Origin: Pseudomonas sp. 8AS | GTDB lineage: Bacteria > Pseudomonadota > Gammaproteobacteria > Pseudomonadales > Pseudomonadaceae | DNA: 64,000 nt | Assembly (NCBI RefSeq): GCF_902506505.1 | Contig: NZ_LR733406.1 | Location: 3,552,904-3,616,903, forward strand | Direction: 5' to 3' | Shown: piece by piece, positions 29,233 to 37,457 of the stretch | How positions within the stretch are numbered: the first letter of the stretch is position 1 | Layout: each line of letters begins with the position of its first letter | Notes under the pieces: model-generated | The model's input: only the letters and a program-made list of their open reading frames with translations | Databases searched by the model: none | Told to the model about the DNA's origin: nothing | Program-made: the position numbers and the translations under genes

Positions 29233-29571
29233 ATGCGTGCGCGTCTTCCCCTTATCACCGGCCTGATTGTCAGCCTGGCCCTGCTCGGCCAGGCTCCGGC
29301 ACACGCGGCAGACAGCGGCGATGTAGCCGCCGGCGTGGTGCTAGGGGCCGTGGTCGGCGGCGTCATCGCCAGCCACACCCGGCCGGTGCGGGTCTACGAG
29401 GCGGAGCCGGTGTACTACTCGCCGCCGGTGGCCTATTACCCGCCGCAGCCGGTGTATTACGAGCCGCGCCCGGTCTACTACACATCCGGCCCGGTGTATT
29501 ACGTGCCGCGCCACCATAGGCATGGGCACGGCCATCGCCACCATCACCGCCACCACGACCGTCGCTGGTAA
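29233..29571 (+). CDS. secreted Tyr/Pro-rich protein with His-rich tail, copy 1
   Basis: A 112-residue protein with signal peptide (MRARLPLITGLIVSLALLGQ ... HAADS), a small Gly-zipper-like hydrophobic stretch (VVLGAVVGGVIA), several PVYY repeats (EPVYYSPPVAYYPPQPVYYE) and a C-terminal His/Arg tail ending HHDRRW. The His cluster could bind metal ions, but this is a guess from composition. A paralogue with the same architecture lies 259 bp downstream. I do not recognise a named family; similar Gly-zipper/YXXP secreted proteins occur in pseudomonads without assigned function. AGAGGAG precedes the start and a terminator follows. Confidence 0.8.
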   Translation: MRARLPLITGLIVSLALLGQAPAHAADSGDVAAGVVLGAVVGGVIASHTRPVRVYEAEPVYYSPPVAYYPPQPVYYEPRPVYYTSGPVYYVPRHHRHGHGHRHHHRHHDRRW

Positions 29572-29575
29572 ACCC

Positions 29576-29602
29576 AAGCCCCGCACCCGCGGGGCTTTTT
29601 CT
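29576..29602 (+). terminator. terminator after secreted-protein gene 1
   Basis: Hairpin AAGCCCCGC-ACCC-GCGGGGCTT (29576-29597) followed by TTTC, a few bases past the stop codon. It shows the two paralogues are separate transcription units. Confidence 0.8.
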
Positions 29603-29829
29603 TGTGCGGGCCAGCGGTGAGGTCATGGGCAGGTTGGCGTTGCGCGTATCACAGCCCCGCGCCTGGCGCAAAGGTGCGGGGGCTGCGCCCGTTTCTTGCG
29701 CGGGGTTCGCGGCCGCAGCCGCCTCAATGGGCGCGGTTGGGCGCGGCGGATGGGCGGTGGCGAATCTTCGCCCGGGGCGGTGGTCGATATGTTTAACCGG
29801 CGCCACCCGGTCGCAGAGGAGGTCTGATC

Positions 29830-30162
29830 ATGCGTTCGCGTATTGCCCTCGTCGCTGTCCTGATCGCCAGCCTGATGCTGCTGGGCCAGCAACCGGCCCA
29901 GGCGTCGGATCGCGATGCCGTGATTGCCGGGGCGGTCGTCGGCGGGCTGGTCGGCGGTGCCATCGGTGCCGGCTACCCGGTGGGCGTGTATGTGCCGCCG
30001 CCACACGTGGTGTACTACCCGCCGCAACCGGTCTACTACCCCATGTACTACCCGCCCTACCGGGTGGTGATCAGTCCGTACTACCGCTACCCGTATCGCT
30101 ACCATCATCACCGCCACCATCGCCACGGCGGCCATCGCGACTATCACGGGCACCGCTGGTAG
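29830..30162 (+). CDS. secreted Tyr/Pro-rich protein with His-rich tail, copy 2
   Basis: A 110-residue paralogue of the gene at 29233: signal peptide (MRSRIALVAVLIASLMLLGQ ... AQASD), a Gly-zipper (VIAGAVVGGLVGGAIGAG), PP/YY repeats (VVYYPPQPVYYPMYYPPYRV) and a His-rich tail ending HGHRW. GAGGAGG stands before the ATG. Shared start (MR.R), signal core (LLGQ.PA.A) and C-terminal HRW/RRW indicate duplication, but the repeat regions have diverged strongly. Between the copies lies 258 bp with the first gene's terminator and nothing else seen. Function is unknown. Confidence 0.8.
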   Translation: MRSRIALVAVLIASLMLLGQQPAQASDRDAVIAGAVVGGLVGGAIGAGYPVGVYVPPPHVVYYPPQPVYYPMYYPPYRVVISPYYRYPYRYHHHRHHRHGGHRDYHGHRW

Positions 30163-30366
30163 CCAACAGCCCTGCCGCCGCGGGGCGGTGGATGCCCCTC
30201 TAACCGCCAGCCGCAGCGCCAGCACGACGCTTGTGGGGGAGCGGATTCACTTTGGTGCTTCGGGGCGGGTGGTGGTAGCGCCAGGCTTGCTGACTGGCTA
30301 GTCAGCTATGGCTTTGAGCCAGGATTTCGCAGTAAGGTCGGTGTATACCTGCCACAAGGATGAAGC

Positions 30367-31188
30367 ATGGCCCTCAAGCCCACCACCAGCCGCCAGCAGA
30401 AGCACCTCGCGGTGCTGATCGACGCCGACAACGCCTCCGCCGCCATAGTCGAAGGACTGTTCGAGGAAATCGCCAAGTACGGGCTTGCCAGTGTCAAACG
30501 CATCTATGGCGATTGGACCCTGCCCAATCTTGGCGGCTGGAAGCAGGTGCTGCTGGATTACTCCATACAACCTATCCAGCAGTTCGCCTACACCAAGGGC
30601 AAGAACGCCACCGACAGTTCGTTGATCATCGACGCCATGGACCTGCTCTACACCCGGCGTTTCGACGGCTTCTGCCTGGTTTCCAGCGACAGCGACTTCA
30701 CCCGGCTGGCCGCGCGGTTGCGTGAGGAAGGGCTGGAGGTGATCGGCTTTGGCGAACAGAAGACGCCCAAGCCGTTTGTGACAGCTTGCGACAAGTTCAT
30801 TTACACCGAGTTGCTTCGTGCTGACGCCGACATACCCGAAAGCGAGCCGACCACCCCCACTACGACGCCCGATACGCCCGCTCCCAAGGCAGAAAGCCAG
30901 CCTGCAACTACACCTGTACCGGCAGCAGTCGCGCCGCAAAAGATTCCAGTGAAATTGATCACCAAGGTAATTGACGATATTTCCGATGAGGAAGGCTGGG
31001 GGCATATGGCTGCGCTGGGGGAAAACCTGCGCAAGTTGAAATCTGACTTCGACCCGCGGCTGTATGGCTACAAAAAACTCACTGACCTGATCAAAGCGCG
31101 CAACGGCCAGTTCGAGCTACAAGAGCGTGGCACTACAGCGACAGGGGGCAAGGTGCTGTATGTGCGTAACCGCAAGTCTGGCAAGTGA
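30367..31188 (+). CDS. NYN-domain (LabA/DUF88-like) protein with C-terminal OST-HTH/LOTUS-like domain
   Basis: A 273-residue protein. The N-terminal PIN-like NYN domain contains the acidic residues expected of a metal-dependent ribonuclease: AVLIDADNASAAIVE, IIDAMDLLY and CLVSSDSDFTRLAARLRE. A Pro/Thr/Ala linker (residues about 160-195) leads to a winged-helix segment (VKLITKVIDDISDEEGWGHM ... LYGYKKLTDLIKARNGQFEL) that fits OST-HTH/LOTUS, an RNA-binding module. The likely role is RNA cleavage or turnover, known for the family only in general. AAGGA lies six bases before the ATG. It is followed by a large repeat block. Confidence 0.87.
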   Translation: MALKPTTSRQQKHLAVLIDADNASAAIVEGLFEEIAKYGLASVKRIYGDWTLPNLGGWKQVLLDYSIQPIQQFAYTKGKNATDSSLIIDAMDLLYTRRFDGFCLVSSDSDFTRLAARLREEGLEVIGFGEQKTPKPFVTACDKFIYTELLRADADIPESEPTTPTTTPDTPAPKAESQPATTPVPAAVAPQKIPVKLITKVIDDISDEEGWGHMAALGENLRKLKSDFDPRLYGYKKLTDLIKARNGQFELQERGTTATGGKVLYVRNRKSGK

Positions 31189-31276
31189 GCCCGAACAAAC
31201 TCGGCACCGGCATAGACCTCGCGTGTCACACGGCACACTTTCCTCGGCTTTGGACTACAGGTTTCGCCTCGCACGG

Positions 31277-31545
31277 CGAGTCACTTTCTCTTTGCGCGCG
31301 CAAAGAGAAAGTAACCAAAGAGAAAGCGCGCCCGACATCCGGGTTTCGCTGCGCTCGACTGATTCGCTTCGCTCACCCTTCGGGCCAGCCTTCGGCTGTT
31401 ACTCCGCTACGCTCCGTTTCCCTCCTCCGGTGCCGCTCCGGGGGCCGGCTTACAAGGGCCGTCCCTGGCCCTTTAAGCCTCTCGCCGCATCCATGCGGCT
31501 CGTCCCCCTACGCAACACCTACGCTCGGCCTCCTGACGGGGAGTT
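31277..31545. repeat. left arm of a long imperfect inverted repeat
   Basis: This segment is related, in reverse complement and with local shuffling, to 31840-32104. Shared blocks include the CTTTCTCTTTG palindrome, GAGAAAGTAACCAAAGAGAAAGC, CCCGACATCCGGGT, CCTTCGGGCCAGCCTTCGGC with TGTTACT, and CCTCCTGACGGG. Short frames inside (for example those reading PDIRVSLR) are artefacts that recur wherever this repeat occurs in pseudomonads. Confidence 0.8.
31283..31312. repeat. 30-bp perfect palindrome
   Basis: ACTTTCTCTTTGCGC is followed at once by its exact reverse complement. A matching hairpin (16-bp arms, 4-base loop) is at 32061-32096 in the opposite arm. Confidence 0.9.
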
Positions 31546-31660
31546 TGCGCGCATGAAGGTTTCACGTTTCAGGCCGCTCGGCATTGTCGGTATGTCCCGC
31601 CGTAGGGCGGGTGCAACCCGCGCCGCCGGCCCATGCGGGTTTCACCCGCCCTACTCGATC

Positions 31661-31755
31661 GTTCCCACGCTCCGCGTGGGCATGCAGCCACAGACGCTCC
31701 GCGTCTGCGGGACGCGGAGCGTCCCAGGATGGGTTCCCACGCAGAGCGTGGGAAC
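31661..31755. repeat. 95-bp composite palindromic repeat, copy 1
   Basis: It begins GTTCCCACGCTCCGCGTGGG and ends with the reverse complement (GCGTGGGAAC), with an inner pair GACGCTCCGCGTC/GACGCGGAGCGTC. Copy 2 is at 32211-32305 with the same length and a few substitutions. This type is widely scattered in Pseudomonas genomes. Confidence 0.85.
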
Positions 31756-31839
31756 CATCAAAGAGCAAGAAAAGAACTCAAACGCCAACACCACACTGCC
31801 GCCCTTGCACCAACAGGTCGGGCCGGGATCGGGTCCCGT

Positions 31840-32104
31840 CAGGAGGCTGAAACGCAGCGAAGCGAAGTAACAGCCGAAGGCTGGCCCGAAGGGCGAGCGA
31901 AGCGAGTAGTGGAATCGTTGCGTAAGGGGTTGAGCGGCATGGATGCCGCGAGAGCCGCGATGGGCCAGGGATGGCCCTTCGCGGCGGGCCCCTGGAGCAA
32001 TGATGGAACGAAGGGAGTCTCGCGCAGCGAGACCCGGATGTCGGGTGTGCTTTCTCTTTGGTTACTTTCTCTTTGCACAAGCAAAGAGAAAGTAACTCGC
32101 CGGG
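31840..32104. repeat. right arm of a long imperfect inverted repeat
   Basis: Counterpart of 31277-31545. The order of internal blocks differs from the left arm, suggesting repeated rearrangement or recombination among dispersed copies. The spacer between arms holds 95-bp repeat copy 1. Confidence 0.8.
32061..32096. repeat. hairpin with 16-bp perfect arms
   Basis: GTTACTTTCTCTTTGC-ACAA-GCAAAGAGAAAGTAAC; related to the palindrome at 31283-31312. Confidence 0.9.
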
Positions 32105-32210
32105 AAGGCGAAAAGCGTAGTTTCGGAGTTAGCAAAAGCTCCGATGAGCTCCAATGGTGGACAAGCGAAGCGTTGTCCACCCTACGGATATCCAGGCTAC
32201 TTGCTTGATC

Positions 32211-32305
32211 GTTCCCACGCTCCGCGTGGGAATGCAGCCACATACTCTCCGCGTCTGCGGGACGCAGAGCGTCCCCGGATGGGTTCCCACGCGGAGCGTG
32301 GGAAC
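32211..32305. repeat. 95-bp composite palindromic repeat, copy 2
   Basis: Same start (GTTCCCACGCTCCGCGTGGG), end and length as copy 1. Just before it, GTGGACAAGCGAAGCGTTGTCCAC (about 32157-32180) is another common short pseudomonad dyad. The copy ends 16 bp before the stop codon of the outer-membrane gene. Confidence 0.85.
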
Positions 32306-32321
32306 GCGGGCCTGACGTTGC

Positions 32322-33107
32322 TTAGAAGTGGTAGGCCAGTCCCAGCGACAGGGTCTGGGTCTTGAAATCCACCTTGTCCTTGATGGTGCTACTCAGGCCG
32401 GCGAAGGTTGGATTGGTAACGGCGTACGAGGTATCCACCGAACCGTAATCGGCATACAGGTACTCGCCCCGCAGGGATAGACGCTCGCTTAGCGCATATT
32501 CACCACCAGCCCCCACAACCCAACCGGTTTTGCTCTCTTCACTGGAACCATGGCCGCTGCCCCCGAGGCCGGAGGTGTCAGCATAATTGCTCTCCACCTT
32601 AAGCCGGGACAGCGCAATGCCACCGGTCAGGTAGGCCAGCCAACGGCCCTCGGCTAGGCCAAGGCGGGCACGCAGGGTGCCTTGCCAGTCGGCCTCAACA
32701 GACTGATTGAGGGTGAAGGTCGAGGCTGGGTCACTCAAGTAGGTTTGCGTAGCTGGATTGTGGCTCTCATCGAAACTCAGACTATTGAGACTGGCTTCCA
32801 CGCCCCAGTACAGATTGCCCTGTTGCCACCCATAGCCACCAAACAGGCCGCCCGAAGCATTCCATTGCGAGACACTGCCATCGCCCGCATTACCCAACTG
32901 TTGCGGATCAGTGGTGGTGAAGTAATCGCTAGTGCCACCTACAGAAGCATGAGTCGAGGTATCCCCCTTACCCTCAGCAGCACCCAGGCTGGCACCGAAG
33001 TACGCACCTGACCAGTCGCGGGCAGACGAACTATCGGCATAAGCCAGGGCGGGAAGCAGATTGGCAGCGCCCAGTAGACTGAGGGCAACAAGGTATGAGT
33101 GGCGCAA
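32322..33107 (-). CDS. outer-membrane beta-barrel protein
   Basis: A 261-residue protein with signal peptide (SYLVALSLLGAANLLPALAY) and alternating beta-strands: DWSGAYFGASLGAAEG, GLFGGYGWQQGNLYWGVEAS, LRARLGLAEGRWLAYLTGG and RLSLRGEYLYADYGS. It ends LSLGLAYHF, with the terminal Phe expected for BAM insertion. It matches the small 8-stranded OMP_b-brl class. The start is TTG at 33105-33107, supported by AAGGAG seven bases upstream. Low sequence bias, a repeat block downstream and lack of operon partners suggest an accessory gene; the function is unknown. Confidence 0.83.
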   Translation of the reverse strand: MRHSYLVALSLLGAANLLPALAYADSSSARDWSGAYFGASLGAAEGKGDTSTHASVGGTSDYFTTTDPQQLGNAGDGSVSQWNASGGLFGGYGWQQGNLYWGVEASLNSLSFDESHNPATQTYLSDPASTFTLNQSVEADWQGTLRARLGLAEGRWLAYLTGGIALSRLKVESNYADTSGLGGSGHGSSEESKTGWVVGAGGEYALSERLSLRGEYLYADYGSVDTSYAVTNPTFAGLSSTIKDKVDFKTQTLSLGLAYHF

Positions 33108-33230
33108 TGCAGGTCTCCTTACATAGGGGCGGCGTCAGCCGAAGGGCCTACTGATTATTGACAAAGGCATGGCGTATGGCCAGCAATTTGCCGCTTCGCT
33201 GGGGCTCGCAGCGCAAGCCCCAGCGAAGGC

Positions 33231-34013
33231 TCAGGCGCTCACTGTCACTTTTTTGCGCTCAGACCTCTTCGCCTGATACTCCCTCGCCGCCTCATGAAAC
33301 GCCCCAATCAGCGCGTTGTAATCCGCCTTCTCCCAATAGCGATACTCCGGATGCCACTGCACCCCGACAGCAAACGCCTTGGCACCAATCACGCTGACCG
33401 CCTCGATCTGTCCGTCCTCACAGACGGCTTCGACCTGTAGACCCTCGCCGAGCCGATCAATCCCCTGCCCATGCAGCGAATTGACCTCGATCTCGCGCTC
33501 GCCGAGCAGCTTGTGCAGCACCCCGCCCTCGGTCAGGGCGACCTTGTGCATCGGGCCGTAGGCCACGTCGTCCGGCACGTCCTTCACTTCGCGGTGATCC
33601 AGGCGACCTTCCACCTCATGCACCTCGCGGTGCAGGGTGCCGCCGTACAGCACGTTGAGTTCCTGCACGCCACGGCAGATGCCGAGGAAGGGAATGCCCC
33701 GCTCGATGCAGGCGCGCATCAGGCGTAGCACGGTGGCGTCGCGGGGTTGGTCGGCCAGGCCCAGGCCGGGATGCTCATCGCCGTAGCAGCTGGGGTGCAC
33801 GTTGGACAGCGAGCCGCCGAACAGGATGCCGGAGACGCTGTCGAGCACGGTTTCCATGTCCAGGTCGTCGCCGAAGGCCGGGATCATCAGCGGGAAGGCG
33901 TCGAAACCGGTGACCGCGTGAATGTACTTCTCGCCCACCAGATGGAACCAGCCGATATCACGACTCGTCAGCTGCCAGCGGCACAGGGGAAGGCCAATCA
34001 TGGGTTTGTTCAT
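33231..34013 (-). CDS. gamma-glutamyl-gamma-aminobutyrate hydrolase family protein (PuuD-like, copy 2)
   Basis: A 260-residue C26-family hydrolase. The nucleophile Cys lies in IPFLGICRGVQELNVLYGG, the catalytic His in GVQWHPEYRYW. The start MNKPMIGLPLCRWQL at ATG 34011-34013 gives normal length. It is only moderately similar to the copy at 27837. Its position beside the bau genes fits a role in breaking down gamma-glutamylated amines toward beta-alanine or GABA, but substrate is not shown by sequence. The Lys/Arg-rich C-terminus (YQAKRSERKKVTVSA) is unusual for the family. Confidence 0.87.
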   Translation of the reverse strand: MNKPMIGLPLCRWQLTSRDIGWFHLVGEKYIHAVTGFDAFPLMIPAFGDDLDMETVLDSVSGILFGGSLSNVHPSCYGDEHPGLGLADQPRDATVLRLMRACIERGIPFLGICRGVQELNVLYGGTLHREVHEVEGRLDHREVKDVPDDVAYGPMHKVALTEGGVLHKLLGEREIEVNSLHGQGIDRLGEGLQVEAVCEDGQIEAVSVIGAKAFAVGVQWHPEYRYWEKADYNALIGAFHEAAREYQAKRSERKKVTVSA

Positions 34014-34356
34014 TGCAAGGGTGTCCTCTTCTTGTGATGGAAGTGGGCTGCCCTTGGGAGAGCGGGCTTGCGGGTCACGTGGCCGTGAGTCCGCTCACCC
34101 AAGGGGTGCCGTAACCGGCCAGGCCGGGCACTGCACCAATGCCGCGCCCGCGCGGCAGGGGTATTGCCAAACGATGTAACCGTGTTGCGCTGCCGGCTCT
34201 TGGTAGGAGGGACCTTGGCCGCGACCGCAGGCAACGCCAAAAGCGTCGCGGCCAAGGCCCCTCCTACAGGAGCTATCGCGGCTGAAGCCGCTCCCACAAA
34301 AGCAAAAGCCCGGCACACAAGGAAGGGCCGGTCTTGCGACCAGCCCCGGTGTTTAC
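34014..34356. other. 343-bp spacer with REP-like hairpins
   Basis: No gene seen. A strong dyad at 34203-34266 pairs GTAGGAGGGACCTTGGCC with GGCCAAGGCCCCTCCTAC. A second REP-type unit (AGCTATCGCGGCTGAAGCCG, then CTCCCAC) follows at about 34270-34296. The left part must carry the promoter of the PuuD-like gene. Confidence 0.6.
34325..34346 (-). terminator. probable terminator after bauC
   Basis: Minus strand GGGCTGGTC-GCAA-GACCGGCCC, about 10 bases past the stop codon, followed by TTCCTTGTGT. The T run is poor, so efficiency is uncertain. Confidence 0.5.
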
Positions 34357-35853
34357 TCAGCCATTGCTCGGGAAGGCGAACTGCGCCGCCTCGTGGCTGG
34401 CGCGCTGCGGCCAGCGCTGGGTGATGGTCTTGCGCTTGGTGTAGAAGCGCACGCCGTCCGGGCCGTAGGCATGCAGGTCGCCGAACAGCGAGCGCTTCCA
34501 GCCGCCGAAGCTGTGGTAGGCCACCGGCACCGGCAGCGGCACGTTGACGCCGACCATGCCGACTTCGATCTCGTCGCAGAACAGCCGCGCCGCTTCACCG
34601 TCGCGGGTGAAGATGCAGGTGCCGTTGCCGTATTCGTGGTCGTTGATCAGCTGCATCGCCTCTTCCAGGCTGCCGACGCGGACGATGCACAGCACCGGGC
34701 CGAAGATTTCTTCCTGGTAGATGCTCATCTCGGCGGTGACGTGGTCGAACAGGCTGCCGCCGAGGAAGTAGCCGGCCTCACAGCCCGGTACCACCAGGCC
34801 GCGGCCGTCGACCACCAGGGTCGCGCCCTGGGCGACGCCGGCGTCGACATAGCCCTTGACCTTGTCCCGCGCCGCGCCGGTAACCAGCGGGCCCATGTCG
34901 AGGCCGCAGGAGGTGCCGGCACCGATCTTCAGTTCGCGGATTTTCGGGCTCAGCTTGGCCACCAGGGTATCGGCCACCTGGTCGCCCACGGCGACCACCA
35001 CGGAGATGGCCATGCAGCGCTCGCCGCAGGAGCCGTAGGCGGCGCCCATCAGGGCGTTGACGGTGTTGTCGATGTCGGCGTCGGGCAGCACCACGGCGTG
35101 GTTCTTCGCGCCGCCGAGGGCCTGCACGCGCTTACCGCGACGGTTGGCCTCGGTGTAGATGTATTCGGCGATCGGCGTCGAGCCGACGAAGCTGATGGCT
35201 TTGACTTCCGGCGCTTCGATCAGCGCGTCCACCGCTTCCTTGTCGCCGTTGATCACGCTGAGCACGCCATTCGGCAGGCCGGCTTCGCACAGCAGCTGGG
35301 CGATGAACAGGGTGGAGCTGGGGTCACGCTCGGACGGCTTGAGGATGAAGCAGTTGCCGCAGACGATGGCCAGCGGGTACATCCACAGCGGCACCATGGC
35401 CGGGAAGTTGAACGGGGTGATGCCGGCGACCACGCCCAGCGGCTGGTGGTCGGACCAGCTGTCGATGGCCGGCCCGGCGTTGCGGTTGTATTCGCCCTTG
35501 AGCAGCTCGGGGGCGCCACAGGCGTACTCGACGTTCTCGATGCCGCGCTGCAGTTCGCCGACGGCGTCTTCCAGGGTCTTGCCGTGTTCCTCGCTGATCA
35601 TCGCGGCGATCTTGTCCTTGTTGGCTTCCAGCAGTTGCTTGAAGCGGAACATGACCTGGGCGCGCTTGGCCGGCGGGGTGTTGCGCCAGGCCGGGAAGGC
35701 GGCCTTGGCGGCGTCGATGGCGAGCTGGATGGTGGCGCGGTCGGCCAGTTCGACCTGGCGCACCGGCTCGCCGATGGACGGATTGAAGACCTGGGCGGTA
35801 CGGCCGCTGCGCAGGGTGATTTCGCCGTTGATCAGGTGGGCGATGGTGCTCAT
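34357..35853 (-). CDS. bauC: CoA-acylating methylmalonate/malonate-semialdehyde dehydrogenase
   Basis: A 498-residue aldehyde dehydrogenase starting at ATG 35851-35853 (MSTIAHLINGEITLRSGRTA). Family features: GVVAGITPFNFPAMVPLWMY, the glycine motif SFVGSTPIAEYIYTEANRRG, and the catalytic cysteine in YGSCGERCMAISVVV. The MMSDH subgroup makes acyl-CoA rather than free acid. With bauA next door it would oxidise malonate semialdehyde from beta-alanine to acetyl-CoA; it could also act on methylmalonate semialdehyde from valine. bauA lies upstream on the same strand, 148 bp away, with a palindromic repeat between. A bauB homologue is not present between them. Confidence 0.88.
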   Translation of the reverse strand: MSTIAHLINGEITLRSGRTAQVFNPSIGEPVRQVELADRATIQLAIDAAKAAFPAWRNTPPAKRAQVMFRFKQLLEANKDKIAAMISEEHGKTLEDAVGELQRGIENVEYACGAPELLKGEYNRNAGPAIDSWSDHQPLGVVAGITPFNFPAMVPLWMYPLAIVCGNCFILKPSERDPSSTLFIAQLLCEAGLPNGVLSVINGDKEAVDALIEAPEVKAISFVGSTPIAEYIYTEANRRGKRVQALGGAKNHAVVLPDADIDNTVNALMGAAYGSCGERCMAISVVVAVGDQVADTLVAKLSPKIRELKIGAGTSCGLDMGPLVTGAARDKVKGYVDAGVAQGATLVVDGRGLVVPGCEAGYFLGGSLFDHVTAEMSIYQEEIFGPVLCIVRVGSLEEAMQLINDHEYGNGTCIFTRDGEAARLFCDEIEVGMVGVNVPLPVPVAYHSFGGWKRSLFGDLHAYGPDGVRFYTKRKTITQRWPQRASHEAAQFAFPSNG

Positions 35854-35919
35854 GGGGTTATCTCTCACATGGAATTCGGTTAATCCCCTCATCCATCAAT
35901 GGCGAGGGGGAAATGCTGG

Positions 35920-35997
35920 GTAGGATGGGTGGAGCGCAGCGATACCCATCGTGGGGCTGCGCCGGGTATCGGCGCGACGCGCCTCCACCCAACCTAC
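35920..35997. repeat. 78-bp palindromic repeat between bauA and bauC
   Basis: GTAGGATGGGTGGAGCGCAG at the left pairs with CTCCACCCAACCTAC at the right, with inner dyads (GATACCCATC, GGGTATC). It is a common pseudomonad dispersed palindrome. CCCCTC/GAGGGG at 35886-35910 forms a separate small hairpin. Confidence 0.7.
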
Positions 35998-36001
35998 GGG
36001 A

Positions 36002-37348
36002 TTAGTCGAGGCTGTTCAGCACGTCGCCGACGGCGTTGAACAGGGTGTCCAACTGCTCGGGCTTAGTGTTGAAGGTCGGCCCGAACTGCAGGGTGTCGCC
36101 GCCGAAGCGCACGTAGAAGCCGGCGTTCCACAGCTTGATGCCGGCCTCGAACGGGCGGATCACGCCGTCGCCGTCCCGCGGGGCGAGCTGGATCGCGCCG
36201 GCCAGGCCGCAGTTGCGGATGTCGATGACGTGCTTGCCGCCCTTGAGGCCGTGCAGCTTCTCCTCGAACACTGGCGCCAGGGCGGCCGACTGCTCGATCA
36301 GCTGCTCGCGCTTGAGCAGCTCCAGGGTCGCCAGGCCGGCGGCGCAGGCCACCGGGTGGCCGGAGTAGGTGTAGCCGTGGCCGAACTCGACCATGTGCTC
36401 GGGGATAGCCTGCTGCATGAAGGTGTTGTAGATCTCGCTGGAGGCGATCACCGCGCCCAGCGGGATGGCGCCGTTGGTGACCTGCTTGGCGGTGTTCATG
36501 ATGTCCGGGGTGACGCCGAAGTACTCGGCACCGGTCCACTTGCCCATGCGGCCGTAGGCGGTGATCACTTCGTCGAAGATCAGCAGGATATTGTGCTGGG
36601 TGCAGATCTCGCGCAGGCGCTGCAGGTAGCCGGTGGGCGGCACGATGACGCCGGCAGAGCCGGACATCGGCTCGACGATGACGGCGGCGATGTTCGAGGC
36701 GTCGTGCAGCTCGATCAGCTTGAGCAGCTCGTTGGCCAGCTCCACGCCGCCGGTCGCGGCCATGCCCTTGGTGAAGGCCAGGTGCGGCTGCAGGGTGTGC
36801 GGCAGGTGGTCGGCGTCCATCATCTGGCCGAACATCTTGCGGTTGCCGCCGATGCCGCCGAGGCTGGTGCCGGCGATGTTGACGCCGTGGTAGCCACGGG
36901 CGCGGCCGATGAACTTGGTCTTGCTCGGCTGACCTTTCAGGCGCCAGTAGGCCTTGGCCATCTTCACCGCGGTGTCGGCGCACTCGGAGCCGGAGTCGGT
37001 GTAGAACACGTGGTCGAGGCCGGCCGGGGTCAGCTCGGCGAGTTTCTCGGCCAGCTGGTAGGACAGCGGGTGGCCGTACTGAAAGCCCGGGGCGTAGTCG
37101 AGGGTGCCGAGCTGCTTGGCCACGGCTTCCTGGATTTCCTTGCGGTTGTGCCCGGCGCCGCAGGTCCACAGGCCGGACAGGCTGTCGAACACGCGGCGGC
37201 CCTTGTCGTCGATGAAGTAGTTGCCGTCGGCGCCGACGATCAGGCGCGGGTCGCGCTTGAAGTTGCGGTTGGCGGAAAACGGCATCCAGTGGGCATCCAG
37301 CTTGAGCTGGCTGGCCAGGGACGGGGTGGTGGTCTGCGGCATGTTCAT
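36002..37348 (-). CDS. bauA: beta-alanine (omega-amino acid)-pyruvate transaminase
   Basis: A 448-residue class III aminotransferase starting at ATG 37346-37348 (MNMPQTTTPSLASQLKLDAH). It closely follows the P. putida omega-amino-acid:pyruvate transaminase through its length: FYTDSGSECADTAVKMAKAY, GRARGYHGVNIAGTSLGG, LLIFDEVITAYGRMG and the PLP lysine in NTAKQVTNGAIPLGAV. It moves the amino group of beta-alanine to pyruvate, giving malonate semialdehyde for BauC. It is divergent from bauR, whose product should activate it. The long frame start further upstream would overlap the promoter. Confidence 0.93.
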   Translation of the reverse strand: MNMPQTTTPSLASQLKLDAHWMPFSANRNFKRDPRLIVGADGNYFIDDKGRRVFDSLSGLWTCGAGHNRKEIQEAVAKQLGTLDYAPGFQYGHPLSYQLAEKLAELTPAGLDHVFYTDSGSECADTAVKMAKAYWRLKGQPSKTKFIGRARGYHGVNIAGTSLGGIGGNRKMFGQMMDADHLPHTLQPHLAFTKGMAATGGVELANELLKLIELHDASNIAAVIVEPMSGSAGVIVPPTGYLQRLREICTQHNILLIFDEVITAYGRMGKWTGAEYFGVTPDIMNTAKQVTNGAIPLGAVIASSEIYNTFMQQAIPEHMVEFGHGYTYSGHPVACAAGLATLELLKREQLIEQSAALAPVFEEKLHGLKGGKHVIDIRNCGLAGAIQLAPRDGDGVIRPFEAGIKLWNAGFYVRFGGDTLQFGPTFNTKPEQLDTLFNAVGDVLNSLD

Positions 37349-37457
37349 CGTGGCTCTCCCGGAGCGGGACCTGTTTGTTGTTGCAGCGAAAGGTGCCACG
37401 GGCATAAAGTCACTAAAACACAACTCTTCTTATCCTTAGTTAAGCCAGAGCTAAACA

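Noticed and set aside
31127..32243. Several short ORFs in the repeat block (for example ones containing RESNQRES and PDIRVSLR)
   Set aside because: They are translations of dispersed palindromic repeats and appear wherever the repeats occur; no ribosome sites or family support.
31661..32305. Possible CRISPR array from the two 95-bp repeats
   Set aside because: Only two copies, 455 bp apart, each internally palindromic and without regular spacers; no cas genes in the window.
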